Below are positions 25,920 through 34,022 of a stretch of DNA of 64,000 bases, piece by piece (positions within the stretch are counted from its first letter, which is position 1; every line of letters begins with the position of its first letter). The notes below the pieces were generated by a model. The model did not search any database. It had not been told where the DNA came from and saw nothing but the letters and a program-made list of their open reading frames with translations. Source of the DNA: Brevibacillus_D fluminis_A. GTDB taxonomy: Bacteria > Bacillota > Bacilli > Brevibacillales > Brevibacillaceae. The translations under genes and the position numbers were made by a program. Location: assembly GCF_052072235.1 (NCBI RefSeq), contig NZ_CM125436.1, positions 4,954,001 through 5,018,000 on the forward strand, given 5' to 3'.

Positions 25920-26372
25920 TCAAGATTCCTCTTCAATCCCCAAAATTCGATGCAGCCGTTTCTTCACCATGTTCAGGCCTTTTTCACCGGCCTGGAAGTG
26001 ACGAAGCTGCAGGTTTTCGTCAAACAAGTAATAGGCAGGAACGTATTCGTTCGCGAACGCATCCGTCGTCTTCATTTCGTTGTCGATGGCGATCGGATGG
26101 GTCAGCTCATACTGTGCGATCGTTTGCTTGATCGTCTCAATGTTCGTATCCGCTTCCGAGCGGGGCATGTGGACACCGATCACCTTGAGGCCGTTTTCCG
26201 CATACTTCTCGCGCCATTCGTTGATCTGCGGCAGCGATTCCTTACACATGTAGCAGCTGACCGACCAAAAATGGACCAAGACAGGCTTGCCTGCCAATTC
26301 CGCTTTCGTCGCTTGGCCGTTTACCCATTCCGTAACTCCAGGAAAATCAGGCAGTTCTTCACGCAAACGCAT
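25920..26372 (-). CDS. TlpA/ResA-like thioredoxin-fold protein
   Basis: A 150-residue redoxin. PVLVHFWSVSCYMCKESLPQI holds the CxxC (Cys-Tyr-Met-Cys) active site after the first strand, and VIGVHMPRSEADTNIETIK and AYYLFDENLQLRHFQAGEKG match the TlpA/AhpC-like fold. No signal peptide is seen, so it should act in the cytoplasm, unlike ResA. It sits between gcvH and a peroxiredoxin and may reduce protein disulfides. Confidence 0.8.
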   Translation of the reverse strand: MRLREELPDFPGVTEWVNGQATKAELAGKPVLVHFWSVSCYMCKESLPQINEWREKYAENGLKVIGVHMPRSEADTNIETIKQTIAQYELTHPIAIDNEMKTTDAFANEYVPAYYLFDENLQLRHFQAGEKGLNMVKKRLHRILGIEEES

Positions 26373-26451
26373 TATAACCGCTCCTCCCCATTCTTATTCA
26401 TGCGAATTGAAGTCACTTGCTTTCGATAACAGGCAGCATAGCTCGTGCTGA

Positions 26452-26486
26452 GAAAAAAAGGGCCTAACAAAGTAAGTTAGACCCTT
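26452..26486 (-). terminator. Rho-independent terminator of the peroxiredoxin gene
   Basis: GGGCCTAAC pairs with GTTAGACCC with one mismatch, and seven T follow on the minus strand. Confidence 0.75.
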
Positions 26487-26505
26487 CATTTCAAAAAGAA
26501 GTGAA

Positions 26506-27045
26506 TTACAGGTTAGCTTGACCTGGGCGCCAGTTAGCAGCGCACAGACCGCCGGATTGCAGAGCTTGCAGAACGCGCAGCGTTTCGTCTACGGAACGGC
26601 CTACGTTCAGGTCAGTTACAACTTGATATTTCAGAATGCCTTCTGGATCGATGATGAACAGGCCGCGGAATGCGATACCTTCGTTCTCATCCAGAACGCC
26701 GTAAGCTTTCGCTACCGTTTGCAGATTGTCGGAAGCGAGCGGGTAGTTCAGGCCGCCCAAACCGTTTTGTTCGCGAGGTGTGTTGATCCACGCTTTGTGG
26801 GAATGGATGGAGTCCGTGGATACGCCGAGAACTTCAGCATCCAGATCTTTGAAATCTTCGATCGCATCGCTCAGCGCGATGATTTCCGTTGGGCATACGA
26901 AAGTGAAGTCCAATGGATAGAAGAACAGAACGAGCCATTTTCCTTTATAGTCGGACAGGGAAGCTTGACCGAATTCTTGACCGTTGCCCAGAGCGGTTTT
27001 CATGGTGAAATCAGGAGCCGGTAGACCAATAAGACGTTGTGCCAT
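26506..27045 (-). CDS. Typical 2-Cys peroxiredoxin (AhpC/TSA family)
   Basis: A 179-residue thiol peroxidase that reduces hydrogen peroxide and organic peroxides. Peroxidatic Cys51 is in DFTFVCPTEI and the resolving Cys168 in GGLCAANWRPG, eleven residues from the end. The frame is open for 60 codons upstream, but the ATG at 27045 follows GAGGAGG and begins the conserved LIGLPAPDFTM, so the longer form is rejected. A good promoter lies 55-83 bases upstream. An ahpF reductase is not adjacent. Confidence 0.95.
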   Translation of the reverse strand: MAQRLIGLPAPDFTMKTALGNGQEFGQASLSDYKGKWLVLFFYPLDFTFVCPTEIIALSDAIEDFKDLDAEVLGVSTDSIHSHKAWINTPREQNGLGGLNYPLASDNLQTVAKAYGVLDENEGIAFRGLFIIDPEGILKYQVVTDLNVGRSVDETLRVLQALQSGGLCAANWRPGQANL

Positions 27046-27099
27046 TATGTAGTGCCTCCTCAACTTTTTATCGAATTTGTTGTACGCGGTACACAACCT

Positions 27100-27128
27100 A
27101 TGATAACAATAGTCTAAATTATAGTCAA
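27100..27128 (-). promoter_or_regulatory. Vegetative-type promoter of the peroxiredoxin gene
   Basis: On the minus strand TTGACT and TATCAT are separated by exactly 17 bases. AT-rich half-sites within the spacer (TATAATTTAGACTA) loosely resemble a PerR box, which would fit a peroxide-defence gene, but the match is imperfect. Confidence 0.7.
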
Positions 27129-27172
27129 TACAATGTAGGAATGATTTTAAGGAATGTTTACAGTTTTTACAA

Positions 27173-28351
27173 TTAACGTAATAGGCCGCTCTCTTTGATT
27201 CTGCGCGCAACTTCGCGGAGCACATCCGGCTCTTTCACCAAAGCGATCCGCACATAGCCCTCGCCCTCCTGACCAAACGCATCGCCCGGAATGACGACGA
27301 CGCCCGTCTTTTCCAGCAGCTCGAACGCAAATGAGCGGGACGTGAAGCCATTCGGCACTCTCGCCCAAATGAACATGGTCGCCTTCGGCGGCTCGATGAC
27401 CCAGCCGGCCTCTGCAAGCGAGCTGAGCAAAACATCGCGGCGTTCCTGGTACAACGAGCCAATCGGATTCACCTCGCCGCACGTTCTGTCATGCACAAGC
27501 GCTGCCACCGCCATCTGCTGGACAGCGTCAAACACACCGTAATCGATGTTTGATTTCACGATCGCAAGCGGCTTGATCAGTTCGGCATTGCCGACCACGT
27601 AAGCGATCCGGCAGCCTGCCATATTGAAGCTTTTGGAAAACGAGTTCAGCTCGATCCCAACTTCCTTTGCACCCGGCGCTTCCAGAAAACTTGGCGGACG
27701 ATACCCGTCAAAGGCCATCTCCGAATAAGCCAAATCGTGAGCGACGATGATGTCGTTTTCCTTGGCGAACTGTACGACTTCCGCAAAAAAAGACAGCGGC
27801 GCCACGGCCGATACCGGATTGTTCGGGTAGTTGAGGATCATGAGCTTGGCGCGTTTGCGCACATCCGCAGGGATCGCAGCCAAATCCGGCAGAAAGTTGT
27901 TTTCCGCACGAAGGGGCATCGGGTACAGCTCGGCTCCCGCCAGATGGACGCTTCCCGCATAAATCGGATAGCCGGGATCTGGAACGAGCACGACATCGCC
28001 CGGGTCTGCCCATGCCAGCGCGAGATGCGCCAAGCCGTCCTGCGAACCCATCAGCGCATGAATTTCCGTATCCGGGTTCAGCTCAACGTGAAAACGATGG
28101 CGATACCATGCCGCCACTTCCTGGCGAAACGCAGGCGATCCTTGCGAGCCCGGGTAGCCGTAGTTTTCCGGATTTTGCACCGCGTCAACCAATGCCTGTA
28201 TCAAGTGGGGAGCCGGCGGCTTATCCGGGCTGCCGATCCCCAGATCGATCACCTGCATGCGCTGGGCGACCTGGCGCTTCCGTTCCGCCATTTCCGTAAA
28301 AATGGCCGAGGTCAACTGGTTGAGCCGTTTGGATGGTTGACGTCCGCTCAT
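27173..28351 (-). CDS. PLP-dependent aminotransferase, LL-diaminopimelate-aminotransferase-like
   Basis: A 392-residue class I/II aminotransferase. IDLGIGSPDKPPAPHLIQAL and YGYPGSQGSPAFRQEVAAWY are substrate-site motifs, ILNYPNNPVSAVA carries the Asn, and LNSFSKSFNMAGCRIAYVVG the PLP lysine. The best family match is DapL/PatA-like enzymes of Bacillales; the amino donor and acceptor are not certain. The ATG at 28351 (five codons into the open frame) is preferred: GGGGGAAG is well placed and it overlaps the preceding stop as ATGA, indicating coupling with the ArsC-like gene. Confidence 0.9.
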   Translation of the reverse strand: MSGRQPSKRLNQLTSAIFTEMAERKRQVAQRMQVIDLGIGSPDKPPAPHLIQALVDAVQNPENYGYPGSQGSPAFRQEVAAWYRHRFHVELNPDTEIHALMGSQDGLAHLALAWADPGDVVLVPDPGYPIYAGSVHLAGAELYPMPLRAENNFLPDLAAIPADVRKRAKLMILNYPNNPVSAVAPLSFFAEVVQFAKENDIIVAHDLAYSEMAFDGYRPPSFLEAPGAKEVGIELNSFSKSFNMAGCRIAYVVGNAELIKPLAIVKSNIDYGVFDAVQQMAVAALVHDRTCGEVNPIGSLYQERRDVLLSSLAEAGWVIEPPKATMFIWARVPNGFTSRSFAFELLEKTGVVVIPGDAFGQEGEGYVRIALVKEPDVLREVARRIKESGLLR

Positions 28352-28728
28352 TCGTGCTTCCCCCATGTTTTTGCATACTCATCTTCTTTGAACCCGACCG
28401 TCACCGTTTGCTGGTCGGTTGCCAGCGGGCGCTTGATCAGCTTGCCGTTGGATGCGAGCAGTTCGAGCATCTCTTCTTCCGTCATGCTCGGAAGCTTATC
28501 CTTCAGGTTCATTTCTTTATAAAACTGGCCGCTCGTATTGAAAAACTTGCGCAGGTCCAGTCCGCTTTTTTTCCACATGTCACGCAACTCATCCTTGCTC
28601 GGCGGACGATCCACGATCGGAATCGATTCATAGCTGGTGCCTGCCTGGTCCAGCCACTTTTTCGCTTTGCTGCATGTGCCGCACTTGTCATATCCGTAGA
28701 AACGGAGCGTTTGCGTCGATTGGCTCAT
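28348..28728 (-). CDS. ArsC/Spx-superfamily protein (YusI-like)
   Basis: A 126-residue thioredoxin-fold protein with YGYDKCGTCSKAKKWLDQAG, giving Cys16 and Cys19. KDELRDMWKKSGLDLRKFFNTSG and NGKLIKRPLA are the ArsC-like helix and cis-Pro region. It lacks the arginine set expected for a true arsenate reductase and resembles YusI, found beside gcvH in Bacillus. It could be a thiol oxidoreductase or a stress regulator of the Spx kind. The stop overlaps the next gene's start by four bases. Confidence 0.85.
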   Translation of the reverse strand: MSQSTQTLRFYGYDKCGTCSKAKKWLDQAGTSYESIPIVDRPPSKDELRDMWKKSGLDLRKFFNTSGQFYKEMNLKDKLPSMTEEEMLELLASNGKLIKRPLATDQQTVTVGFKEDEYAKTWGKHE

Positions 28729-28771
28729 TTCCTTTCACCTCTTTGCAAGATTTTCCACGAAGGTACCATAT

Positions 28772-29614
28772 TTAGCCCCGAAAGGCTACCTGATACCCTG
28801 CGTGCTTCCGTGTCTGGAACACGCCGGTGCTTAAAATCAGATACTGTGCCTTGGCCCCGAGCAGCTTCCCTTGAATCGTTTCCGTCTTGTCCAGCGACAT
28901 GGAGTTGATTTTGTCGAGAGTCTCCAAAATCGGATACGTGATGTCCACCCATTCGTTTTCATTCAACTGGAACGGTTTGAATTGTTCCGGAAAGTGTTGA
29001 TACACCTCATCGCGAATCGAAAGCAAATCTTTGTCCGTCACATCGCCCTTCAGCATTTTGCGCCAGTTGGTCTTGTCCGGCAAATACTGGCTGAGATGAA
29101 ACTCCAGCTCGCCAGCCATCCGCCGCGTCGGCAGCTCGGCGATCGGGATGGCACGAATCGCCCCCTGGTCGACCCAGCGTTTCAACTGATTGTGCTTGCG
29201 TGTCAGCCCGACCTTCACATCGCTGGACAATGCCAGGTACACGTAGTGCGGGATCATGCAGTACGTTTCGCCGAAGCTTTCATCCCGGCATGTCCCATTG
29301 TCGAAATGGCATTCATGCGGCTTGACGATACAGAGGTCATTCTCTGCCAGATTGGTGAAACACGGATAACAATATCCGCTGTTAAACGTCTTGTTTGTCT
29401 TGCGGCCGCAGGAAATGCAATTCTTCTGCCCCAGGTAAGTTATGGAAATATCCGATCCGAGCAAATCGTTGAGTGGGATTTTCTCGTCGTCTAAATGCAA
29501 ATAATAGTCTACAGGCTGGTCTTTTCCATGATAGGTATGGACAAGCCCGCGCAGCAGTCCGTTTTTCTCCAAAACAGCTCTCCCCTTTGCTTGCAACTCC
29601 CTCAATTGTACCAT
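28772..29614 (-). CDS. DUF2797 family protein
   Basis: A 280-residue protein with a zinc-ribbon-like cluster, NCISCGRKTNKTFNSGYCYPCF, at about residues 65-87, then CHFDNGTCRDESFGETYCMIPHYVYLALSSDVKVGLTRK, a segment reminiscent of GIY-YIG-like folds. DUF2797 has no assigned function. It is 44 bases upstream of the ArsC-like gene, so the three genes at 27173-29614 may form one unit. Confidence 0.75.
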   Translation of the reverse strand: MVQLRELQAKGRAVLEKNGLLRGLVHTYHGKDQPVDYYLHLDDEKIPLNDLLGSDISITYLGQKNCISCGRKTNKTFNSGYCYPCFTNLAENDLCIVKPHECHFDNGTCRDESFGETYCMIPHYVYLALSSDVKVGLTRKHNQLKRWVDQGAIRAIPIAELPTRRMAGELEFHLSQYLPDKTNWRKMLKGDVTDKDLLSIRDEVYQHFPEQFKPFQLNENEWVDITYPILETLDKINSMSLDKTETIQGKLLGAKAQYLILSTGVFQTRKHAGYQVAFRG

Positions 29615-29641
29615 AAAAACTTAGGATCAGCCGGATACGGC

Positions 29642-30370
29642 ATGATTACCAGAAAGGAGCTGCTTGCTATCAAACGCCTTGCCTTGCTGTTTCTTTTGCT
29701 AGTGATCGGGCTGGTTCCGCTGCAGGCATCCGGTATGCCTCGGACCAACTATGAGCCTATTCACCGGATCGACACACAGCGCAAAGTGGTCGCGCTTACC
29801 TTTGACGATGGCCCTGATCCTGTCTATACGCCGTTGATTTTGGAAACCTTGCATCAGTATGGCGTGCCCGCCACCTTTTTTGTCTTGGGCTCGCAAGTCG
29901 ACAAGTACCCCAAAATCATCCAGTGGATCAAGAAGGCTGGACATGAAATCGGGAATCACGGCTATTTCCATCATGACCTGAACAAGCTGACCGAGCAGGA
30001 AATTTACGATGACATCAAGCGCTCCGAGCAAAGCATTTTGCGCACCACCGGACTGCTGACCCAGTATTACCGGCCGCCCGGCGGCGTCATGAGCCCGAAT
30101 GTGATGAACGCCGTGCAAACGTCTGGCTACGACATCATCCATTGGTCCGTCGATCCGCGCGACTGGTCCTTGCGCCGCACCGCTTCCGTGATTGCCAACA
30201 GCGTGAAAAAACACGTCACATTTGGCGACATCATCCTGTTCCACGATGGGGGCCTGAATCAAAAGCAGACGCTGAAGGCGCTCCGCGAACTCATCATCGA
30301 CTTGCGGCAAAAAGGCTACAAATTCGTCACGGTAAGCCAGCTATTGGACAACGGGAAAGTAAAAAAATAG
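29642..30370 (+). CDS. Polysaccharide deacetylase (NodB domain), membrane-anchored or secreted
   Basis: A 242-residue enzyme predicted to act outside the membrane: residues about 10-30 (IKRLALLFLLLVIGLVPLQ) form a signal anchor. The NodB motifs are complete: TFDDGPDP at 53-60, the metal triad His106/His110 in NHGYFHHDL, RPPGG near residue 155, and LFHDGG near the end. It probably deacetylates peptidoglycan or another wall polysaccharide. The start at 29642 has only a weak SD; a GAAAGGAG sits inside the frame but no in-frame start follows it at a usable distance. Confidence 0.9.
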   Translation: MITRKELLAIKRLALLFLLLVIGLVPLQASGMPRTNYEPIHRIDTQRKVVALTFDDGPDPVYTPLILETLHQYGVPATFFVLGSQVDKYPKIIQWIKKAGHEIGNHGYFHHDLNKLTEQEIYDDIKRSEQSILRTTGLLTQYYRPPGGVMSPNVMNAVQTSGYDIIHWSVDPRDWSLRRTASVIANSVKKHVTFGDIILFHDGGLNQKQTLKALRELIIDLRQKGYKFVTVSQLLDNGKVKK

Positions 30371-30396
30371 AAAAGCACCTACTTGAGGTGCTTTTT
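30371..30396. terminator. Bidirectional terminator between deacetylase and nosF
   Basis: AGCACCT (30374-30380) pairs with AGGTGCT (30386-30392), with A-rich and T-rich flanks on both sides. Confidence 0.85.
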
Positions 30397-30404
30397 CGTC
30401 ATGA

Positions 30405-31142
30405 TCAGGCGCCTGGCATGGCGGCCGCGAAAAGCAGGTCCTGGATCTCTTCCTGCATGTGCTGCCTGTCCGCCTGGTTGCAAATGAACGTTTTCAACAG
30501 CTTCCCGTCGTGGATGTAAATCAGTTCGTCGGCCAATTCCGTCGCCACTTCAAGCTGATGGGTGGAAAACACGATGGTCTGCCCGGATTGCCGAAACTCC
30601 TTCATCATGGCGACAAACCAGCTGATCCAATGCAGGTCGAGACCGTTTGTCGGTTCGTCCAGAAGCAGGACCGCCGGCTTTGCCACAGCGGCCTGTGCCA
30701 GCATGAGACGTTGGCGCATGCCTTTTGACAGGCTGGTGCACAGCTTGTGCGCGTGTTCCTGCAAGCCTACTTTGCCGAGCATTTCATCGATCCATTCCGG
30801 ATGAACGTGACGCAATGCGGCATAAAAGCCCAGCCATTCGCGCACCGTGACTCCGCCGGGAAACTGGAAATCATCCGGCATGTAGCCGATTTTTTTTGCA
30901 TACGCGGTGCGGTTTCGCCTCCAGCCGATGCCGTCGATCGTTACCTCCCCTGTGGAAGGGGGGATCATGCCCGCGATCATTTTGATCAGCGTGCTCTTTC
31001 CCGCGCCATTTCCCCCGCATAACGCGACGATTTGCCCTTGGGCGAATTCGAGCGTGACGGGCGCAAGCGCCGTATGTCCGCAATACCTTTTGCTCACGCC
31101 GCTTACGGAAATCATGTCTGTCCGAGACGGTTGGTTATCCAT
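30405..31142 (-). CDS. nosF: ABC transporter ATP-binding protein NosF
   Basis: A 245-residue cytoplasmic ATPase: Walker A CGGNGAGKSTLIK, signature LSKGMRQRLMLAQA and Walker B VLLLDEPTNGLD. NosF with NosY powers a step in copper-site maturation of nitrous oxide reductase in organisms that have NosZ. The ATG at 31142 overlaps the nosY stop by eight bases; the longer open frame upstream merely overlaps nosY and has no ribosome site. The assignment as NosF rather than a generic ATPase rests on its neighbours nosY, nosL and nosD. Confidence 0.88.
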   Translation of the reverse strand: MDNQPSRTDMISVSGVSKRYCGHTALAPVTLEFAQGQIVALCGGNGAGKSTLIKMIAGMIPPSTGEVTIDGIGWRRNRTAYAKKIGYMPDDFQFPGGVTVREWLGFYAALRHVHPEWIDEMLGKVGLQEHAHKLCTSLSKGMRQRLMLAQAAVAKPAVLLLDEPTNGLDLHWISWFVAMMKEFRQSGQTIVFSTHQLEVATELADELIYIHDGKLLKTFICNQADRQHMQEEIQDLLFAAAMPGA

Positions 31143-31959
31143 GCTTGCGCTTCCTCTCCATCCAGATTTTCCCGAGAACGAGTTGGACGCTGCTGAAAAC
31201 AGCGCAATACCCGATGGCCCATGCCCCGCCTGCCATTCCGTCGAGATGGCCGAGCAGCACATAGTACGGCTGCCCAAAAATGGCCCCGCCGCCCAGCTGT
31301 GCGGTGAGCATAATCCGCAGCGCTTCTGCAGGATTGAGGGCAGACAGGCCGATCAAGGTGTTTTGGACGAGCGGATACGGCAAAAACCCCAAAATCCCCA
31401 GCAGCAGCATCGGCCAGATCATGATGCAGACAAACCAGACGAGGATGGACAGCATCAGCGCTTGCCAGCGATTCGACGAGCCGATTCCGATCAAGATCCC
31501 GACTGCCAAAAACGTGAAGAGAAGCATGACGGAAAACAGATAGAGCAACGCCATCCACGCGAAACCGACCGGAATGGACAGCGCCAGGCAAATCACGCCG
31601 GCCATCCCGAACGAAAAGCTGGCGACAACCCATTGCGACACGAACTGGCCCAAATATTTGCCGATGACATAACTTCCAGAGGAGAGCGGATAGGTCAGCA
31701 GCAGGGCAAACCCGCCTTCCTCCTTTTCCTGGGTAATGGAAAACGATCCGAGCAACAGCACGATGAGCGGCAGCAAGTACAGCATCACGTTGAGCAAGGT
31801 TCCGGTCATATTGTTATAGGCCCCGACATCGGGAATATTGCGCTGAATCAATAAAATGAGGGCCATCATCAACAAAAACAGGATGCCGAACAAATAAAAG
31901 GAACGCTGCCTGAGCGAGGAGCGCAGCTCTTTGCGAAACATCACCCATGTATCAACCAT
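31135..31959 (-). CDS. nosY: ABC transporter permease NosY
   Basis: A 274-residue membrane protein with about six hydrophobic segments. MFRKELRSSLRQRSFYLFGILFLLM at the start and QEKEEGGFALLLTYPLSSGSYVIGKYLGQ are typical of the ABC-2-like NosY family. It is the membrane partner of NosF and NosD. It follows nosL by 15 bases and overlaps nosF. Confidence 0.9.
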   Translation of the reverse strand: MVDTWVMFRKELRSSLRQRSFYLFGILFLLMMALILLIQRNIPDVGAYNNMTGTLLNVMLYLLPLIVLLLGSFSITQEKEEGGFALLLTYPLSSGSYVIGKYLGQFVSQWVVASFSFGMAGVICLALSIPVGFAWMALLYLFSVMLLFTFLAVGILIGIGSSNRWQALMLSILVWFVCIMIWPMLLLGILGFLPYPLVQNTLIGLSALNPAEALRIMLTAQLGGGAIFGQPYYVLLGHLDGMAGGAWAIGYCAVFSSVQLVLGKIWMERKRKHG

Positions 31960-31974
31960 ACCGATTCCCCATCC

Positions 31975-32502
31975 TTATTTTGCAGGCTGCTCTTTCTTTT
32001 GTTCTTGTTCTTGCAGCAGCTGTTTCTTGATATCCTGCACGGCATCGTCATGTCGTTCCCATTGATGCGACTTCAATTCTTCCGCAGTCAGGAGCGTGCC
32101 TTTCTGCTCCTGTTTGATCAGCGCTTCAGCCCCTGCCTTGTCTTTAAAGCTGAGAACACCGTAGCCCATCGGCGTGCGAAATGACGGGTCGAATGCATAA
32201 ACTGCTTGACCCCGGTCGAGCCATTCTGCCGATTGGTGGTCGCGGACGAATTCGGCTTTTATTTTTTCATCGTTGTGCTCCTTGATCCACTCTTGCATAC
32301 AGCCGATGTCGTCGAACTTGTAGACACGCCCGCTCTCCACGATCAGCTCCGTCGCAAACGCGCTGTTCGGCACGCTCATGTTGCATACCTCGCAAATGTC
32401 GACGCCTTCATCAATCGGAACCGGCTGGACGCTTTCCGTGCCGCATCCTGCCAATGCGCCGATGATTCCGATTCCGATAAGCAACGCGATCGTTTTTTTC
32501 AT
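31975..32502 (-). CDS. nosL: Copper-chaperone lipoprotein NosL
   Basis: A 175-residue lipoprotein: signal peptide with lipobox ALAGC, then DICEVCNMSVPNSAFATELI and YKFDDIGCMQEWIKEHND, the NosL Cys/Met copper-binding pattern, and AVYAFDPSFRTPMGYGVLSF. NosL binds Cu(I) outside the membrane and hands it to apo-NosZ in denitrifiers. The ATG overlaps the nosD stop by four bases (ATGA). The charged C-terminal tail rich in Gln, Glu and Lys is not conserved. Confidence 0.92.
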   Translation of the reverse strand: MKKTIALLIGIGIIGALAGCGTESVQPVPIDEGVDICEVCNMSVPNSAFATELIVESGRVYKFDDIGCMQEWIKEHNDEKIKAEFVRDHQSAEWLDRGQAVYAFDPSFRTPMGYGVLSFKDKAGAEALIKQEQKGTLLTAEELKSHQWERHDDAVQDIKKQLLQEQEQKKEQPAK

Positions 32503-33794
32503 GATTTTCTCCCCCGTACAAAAATTGTCATGCTGCCGGCAAGCAGCATTCCGGCCGACAACCCGAGCGGCCAGCCAGCTTCCTTCCCGCTGCCGCGCCC
32601 AACCGATTGGGGACCGAGCGCTGGCGCTGCATCGACCAAAAGCATCGAGCTGTCCGCCTTCAGCAGCTGCTTCAGCAAATTCATGCCCGGCGACTGGAAC
32701 ATCAGCTGGTAACCCGGATGCGCTTTGATTACCGTCAAGAAAAACGGATCGATTTCATACGGCAAGCTGCTCGTTTGCCGGTCGGCAGCTTCCACTCCCT
32801 GATGATCGTCCCAATAATTGTGCTGCAGCCGGTTGCCCTCGCTCTCGGTCGCCTGCGCATGAACGACATTTCCGATGAAATCGTTTTGGGCCACCGCATT
32901 GTCGGCTGACTGCCGCACCTGCATCCCGATGAAATTGGCGGCAAACCGATTGGCATGCAAGTCATTGCCTTTGGAGCGTTCCAGATAGACGCCGACCCGG
33001 TTTCGCTCAAAACGGTTCCCTGCAACGGTCCCGCCATTTGCGGCATACAAGAGCAGCCCCTGGGAAAACACGTGCTTTTGCTGATCCACAAACGTATTGT
33101 CTTCAATGCGGGTCGCCTGCGCTTCCATCACCATCGCACCCGTCGTGTTATGGTGCAGCGTATTGCCGGCAAGCACGCTCGCTTTCGCATACATCGCATG
33201 CAGACCGTACCGACAGCCTGACACTTCGTTGCGGATCAACTCGTTTCCGTCGCTTTTCTCCACGTATACCCCATCCTGCATATCTTGGATCGCGCATTGG
33301 ACAATCCGGTTGCGATGGGACGCAAAGAGATCAATCCCGTTCCCTTTATGAAGAGACTTGCCCGCTTGCTTCTGCCCGCTGATTTGGAGTGATTCCAGCT
33401 TGTTTTCCGCTGCATCCACCAGGCCGACGCCACCGCCCGCCGTGCGAATCGAGAGCGATCGCAGCAGATGATGCGTCCCTTTTACCGCAATCGCGATAGA
33501 ACCATCGGCACCGTCCTGTTGTTCGACAGCAAATCCGTCCAAGGTCACGCCGGACCCTTCGATCGTGATGACCGGCCCCGCTCCTCCCCCGACGATCAGC
33601 GTGTTGGACGTCCCTTTGATCGTAAGCGGCTTCGCTACCAGAAGCGGTCCTGCATAGGTCCCGTCCGGCAAAACAATCGTGCTGCCCGCTTCCGCCCGAT
33701 CGATCATCGACTGTAACGATCCTTTGGCCGCTGCAGCATGCACCGAACAGCAGAACAAGAGAAAAAGCACGGCCATAATTCGCCCTACACGCAT
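32499..33794 (-). CDS. nosD: Copper-site maturation protein NosD
   Basis: A 431-residue exported protein: signal peptide MAVLFLLFCCSVHAAAA, a right-handed beta-helix over residues about 40-350 built of repeats such as NRIVQCAIQDMQDGVYVEKSDGNELIRNEVSG, and a C-terminal transmembrane anchor (AGWPLGLSAGMLLAGSMTIF). NosD is the extracytoplasmic partner of NosFY. SD GAGGAG lies nine bases before the ATG. It is the first gene of the nosDLYF operon. Confidence 0.92.
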   Translation of the reverse strand: MRVGRIMAVLFLLFCCSVHAAAAKGSLQSMIDRAEAGSTIVLPDGTYAGPLLVAKPLTIKGTSNTLIVGGGAGPVITIEGSGVTLDGFAVEQQDGADGSIAIAVKGTHHLLRSLSIRTAGGGVGLVDAAENKLESLQISGQKQAGKSLHKGNGIDLFASHRNRIVQCAIQDMQDGVYVEKSDGNELIRNEVSGCRYGLHAMYAKASVLAGNTLHHNTTGAMVMEAQATRIEDNTFVDQQKHVFSQGLLLYAANGGTVAGNRFERNRVGVYLERSKGNDLHANRFAANFIGMQVRQSADNAVAQNDFIGNVVHAQATESEGNRLQHNYWDDHQGVEAADRQTSSLPYEIDPFFLTVIKAHPGYQLMFQSPGMNLLKQLLKADSSMLLVDAAPALGPQSVGRGSGKEAGWPLGLSAGMLLAGSMTIFVRGRKS

Positions 33795-34022
33795 AAGTCA
33801 TACTCCTCACTGTGTCATGCACGCGAGATTCGAATGGTATCACCCTATGGTCTTCGCAAAACAGCCAAATTGGGAATAGCCCACCTGGGCCATTTTTCCA
33901 ATCATTCACCTAACGTTCATAATTTCCCAGCTGAAAATAACCCGATCGGGCTATACCAAACCGAGCGCCTGATTCGGTACCGTTATTCGCAGAGGTTGAA
34001 TTTGAAGGAGGTTACCGCACTC

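Noticed and set aside
27046..27225. 60-residue N-terminal extension of the peroxiredoxin
   Set aside because: It overlaps the promoter and ribosome site; the Prx family starts at the ATG at 27045.
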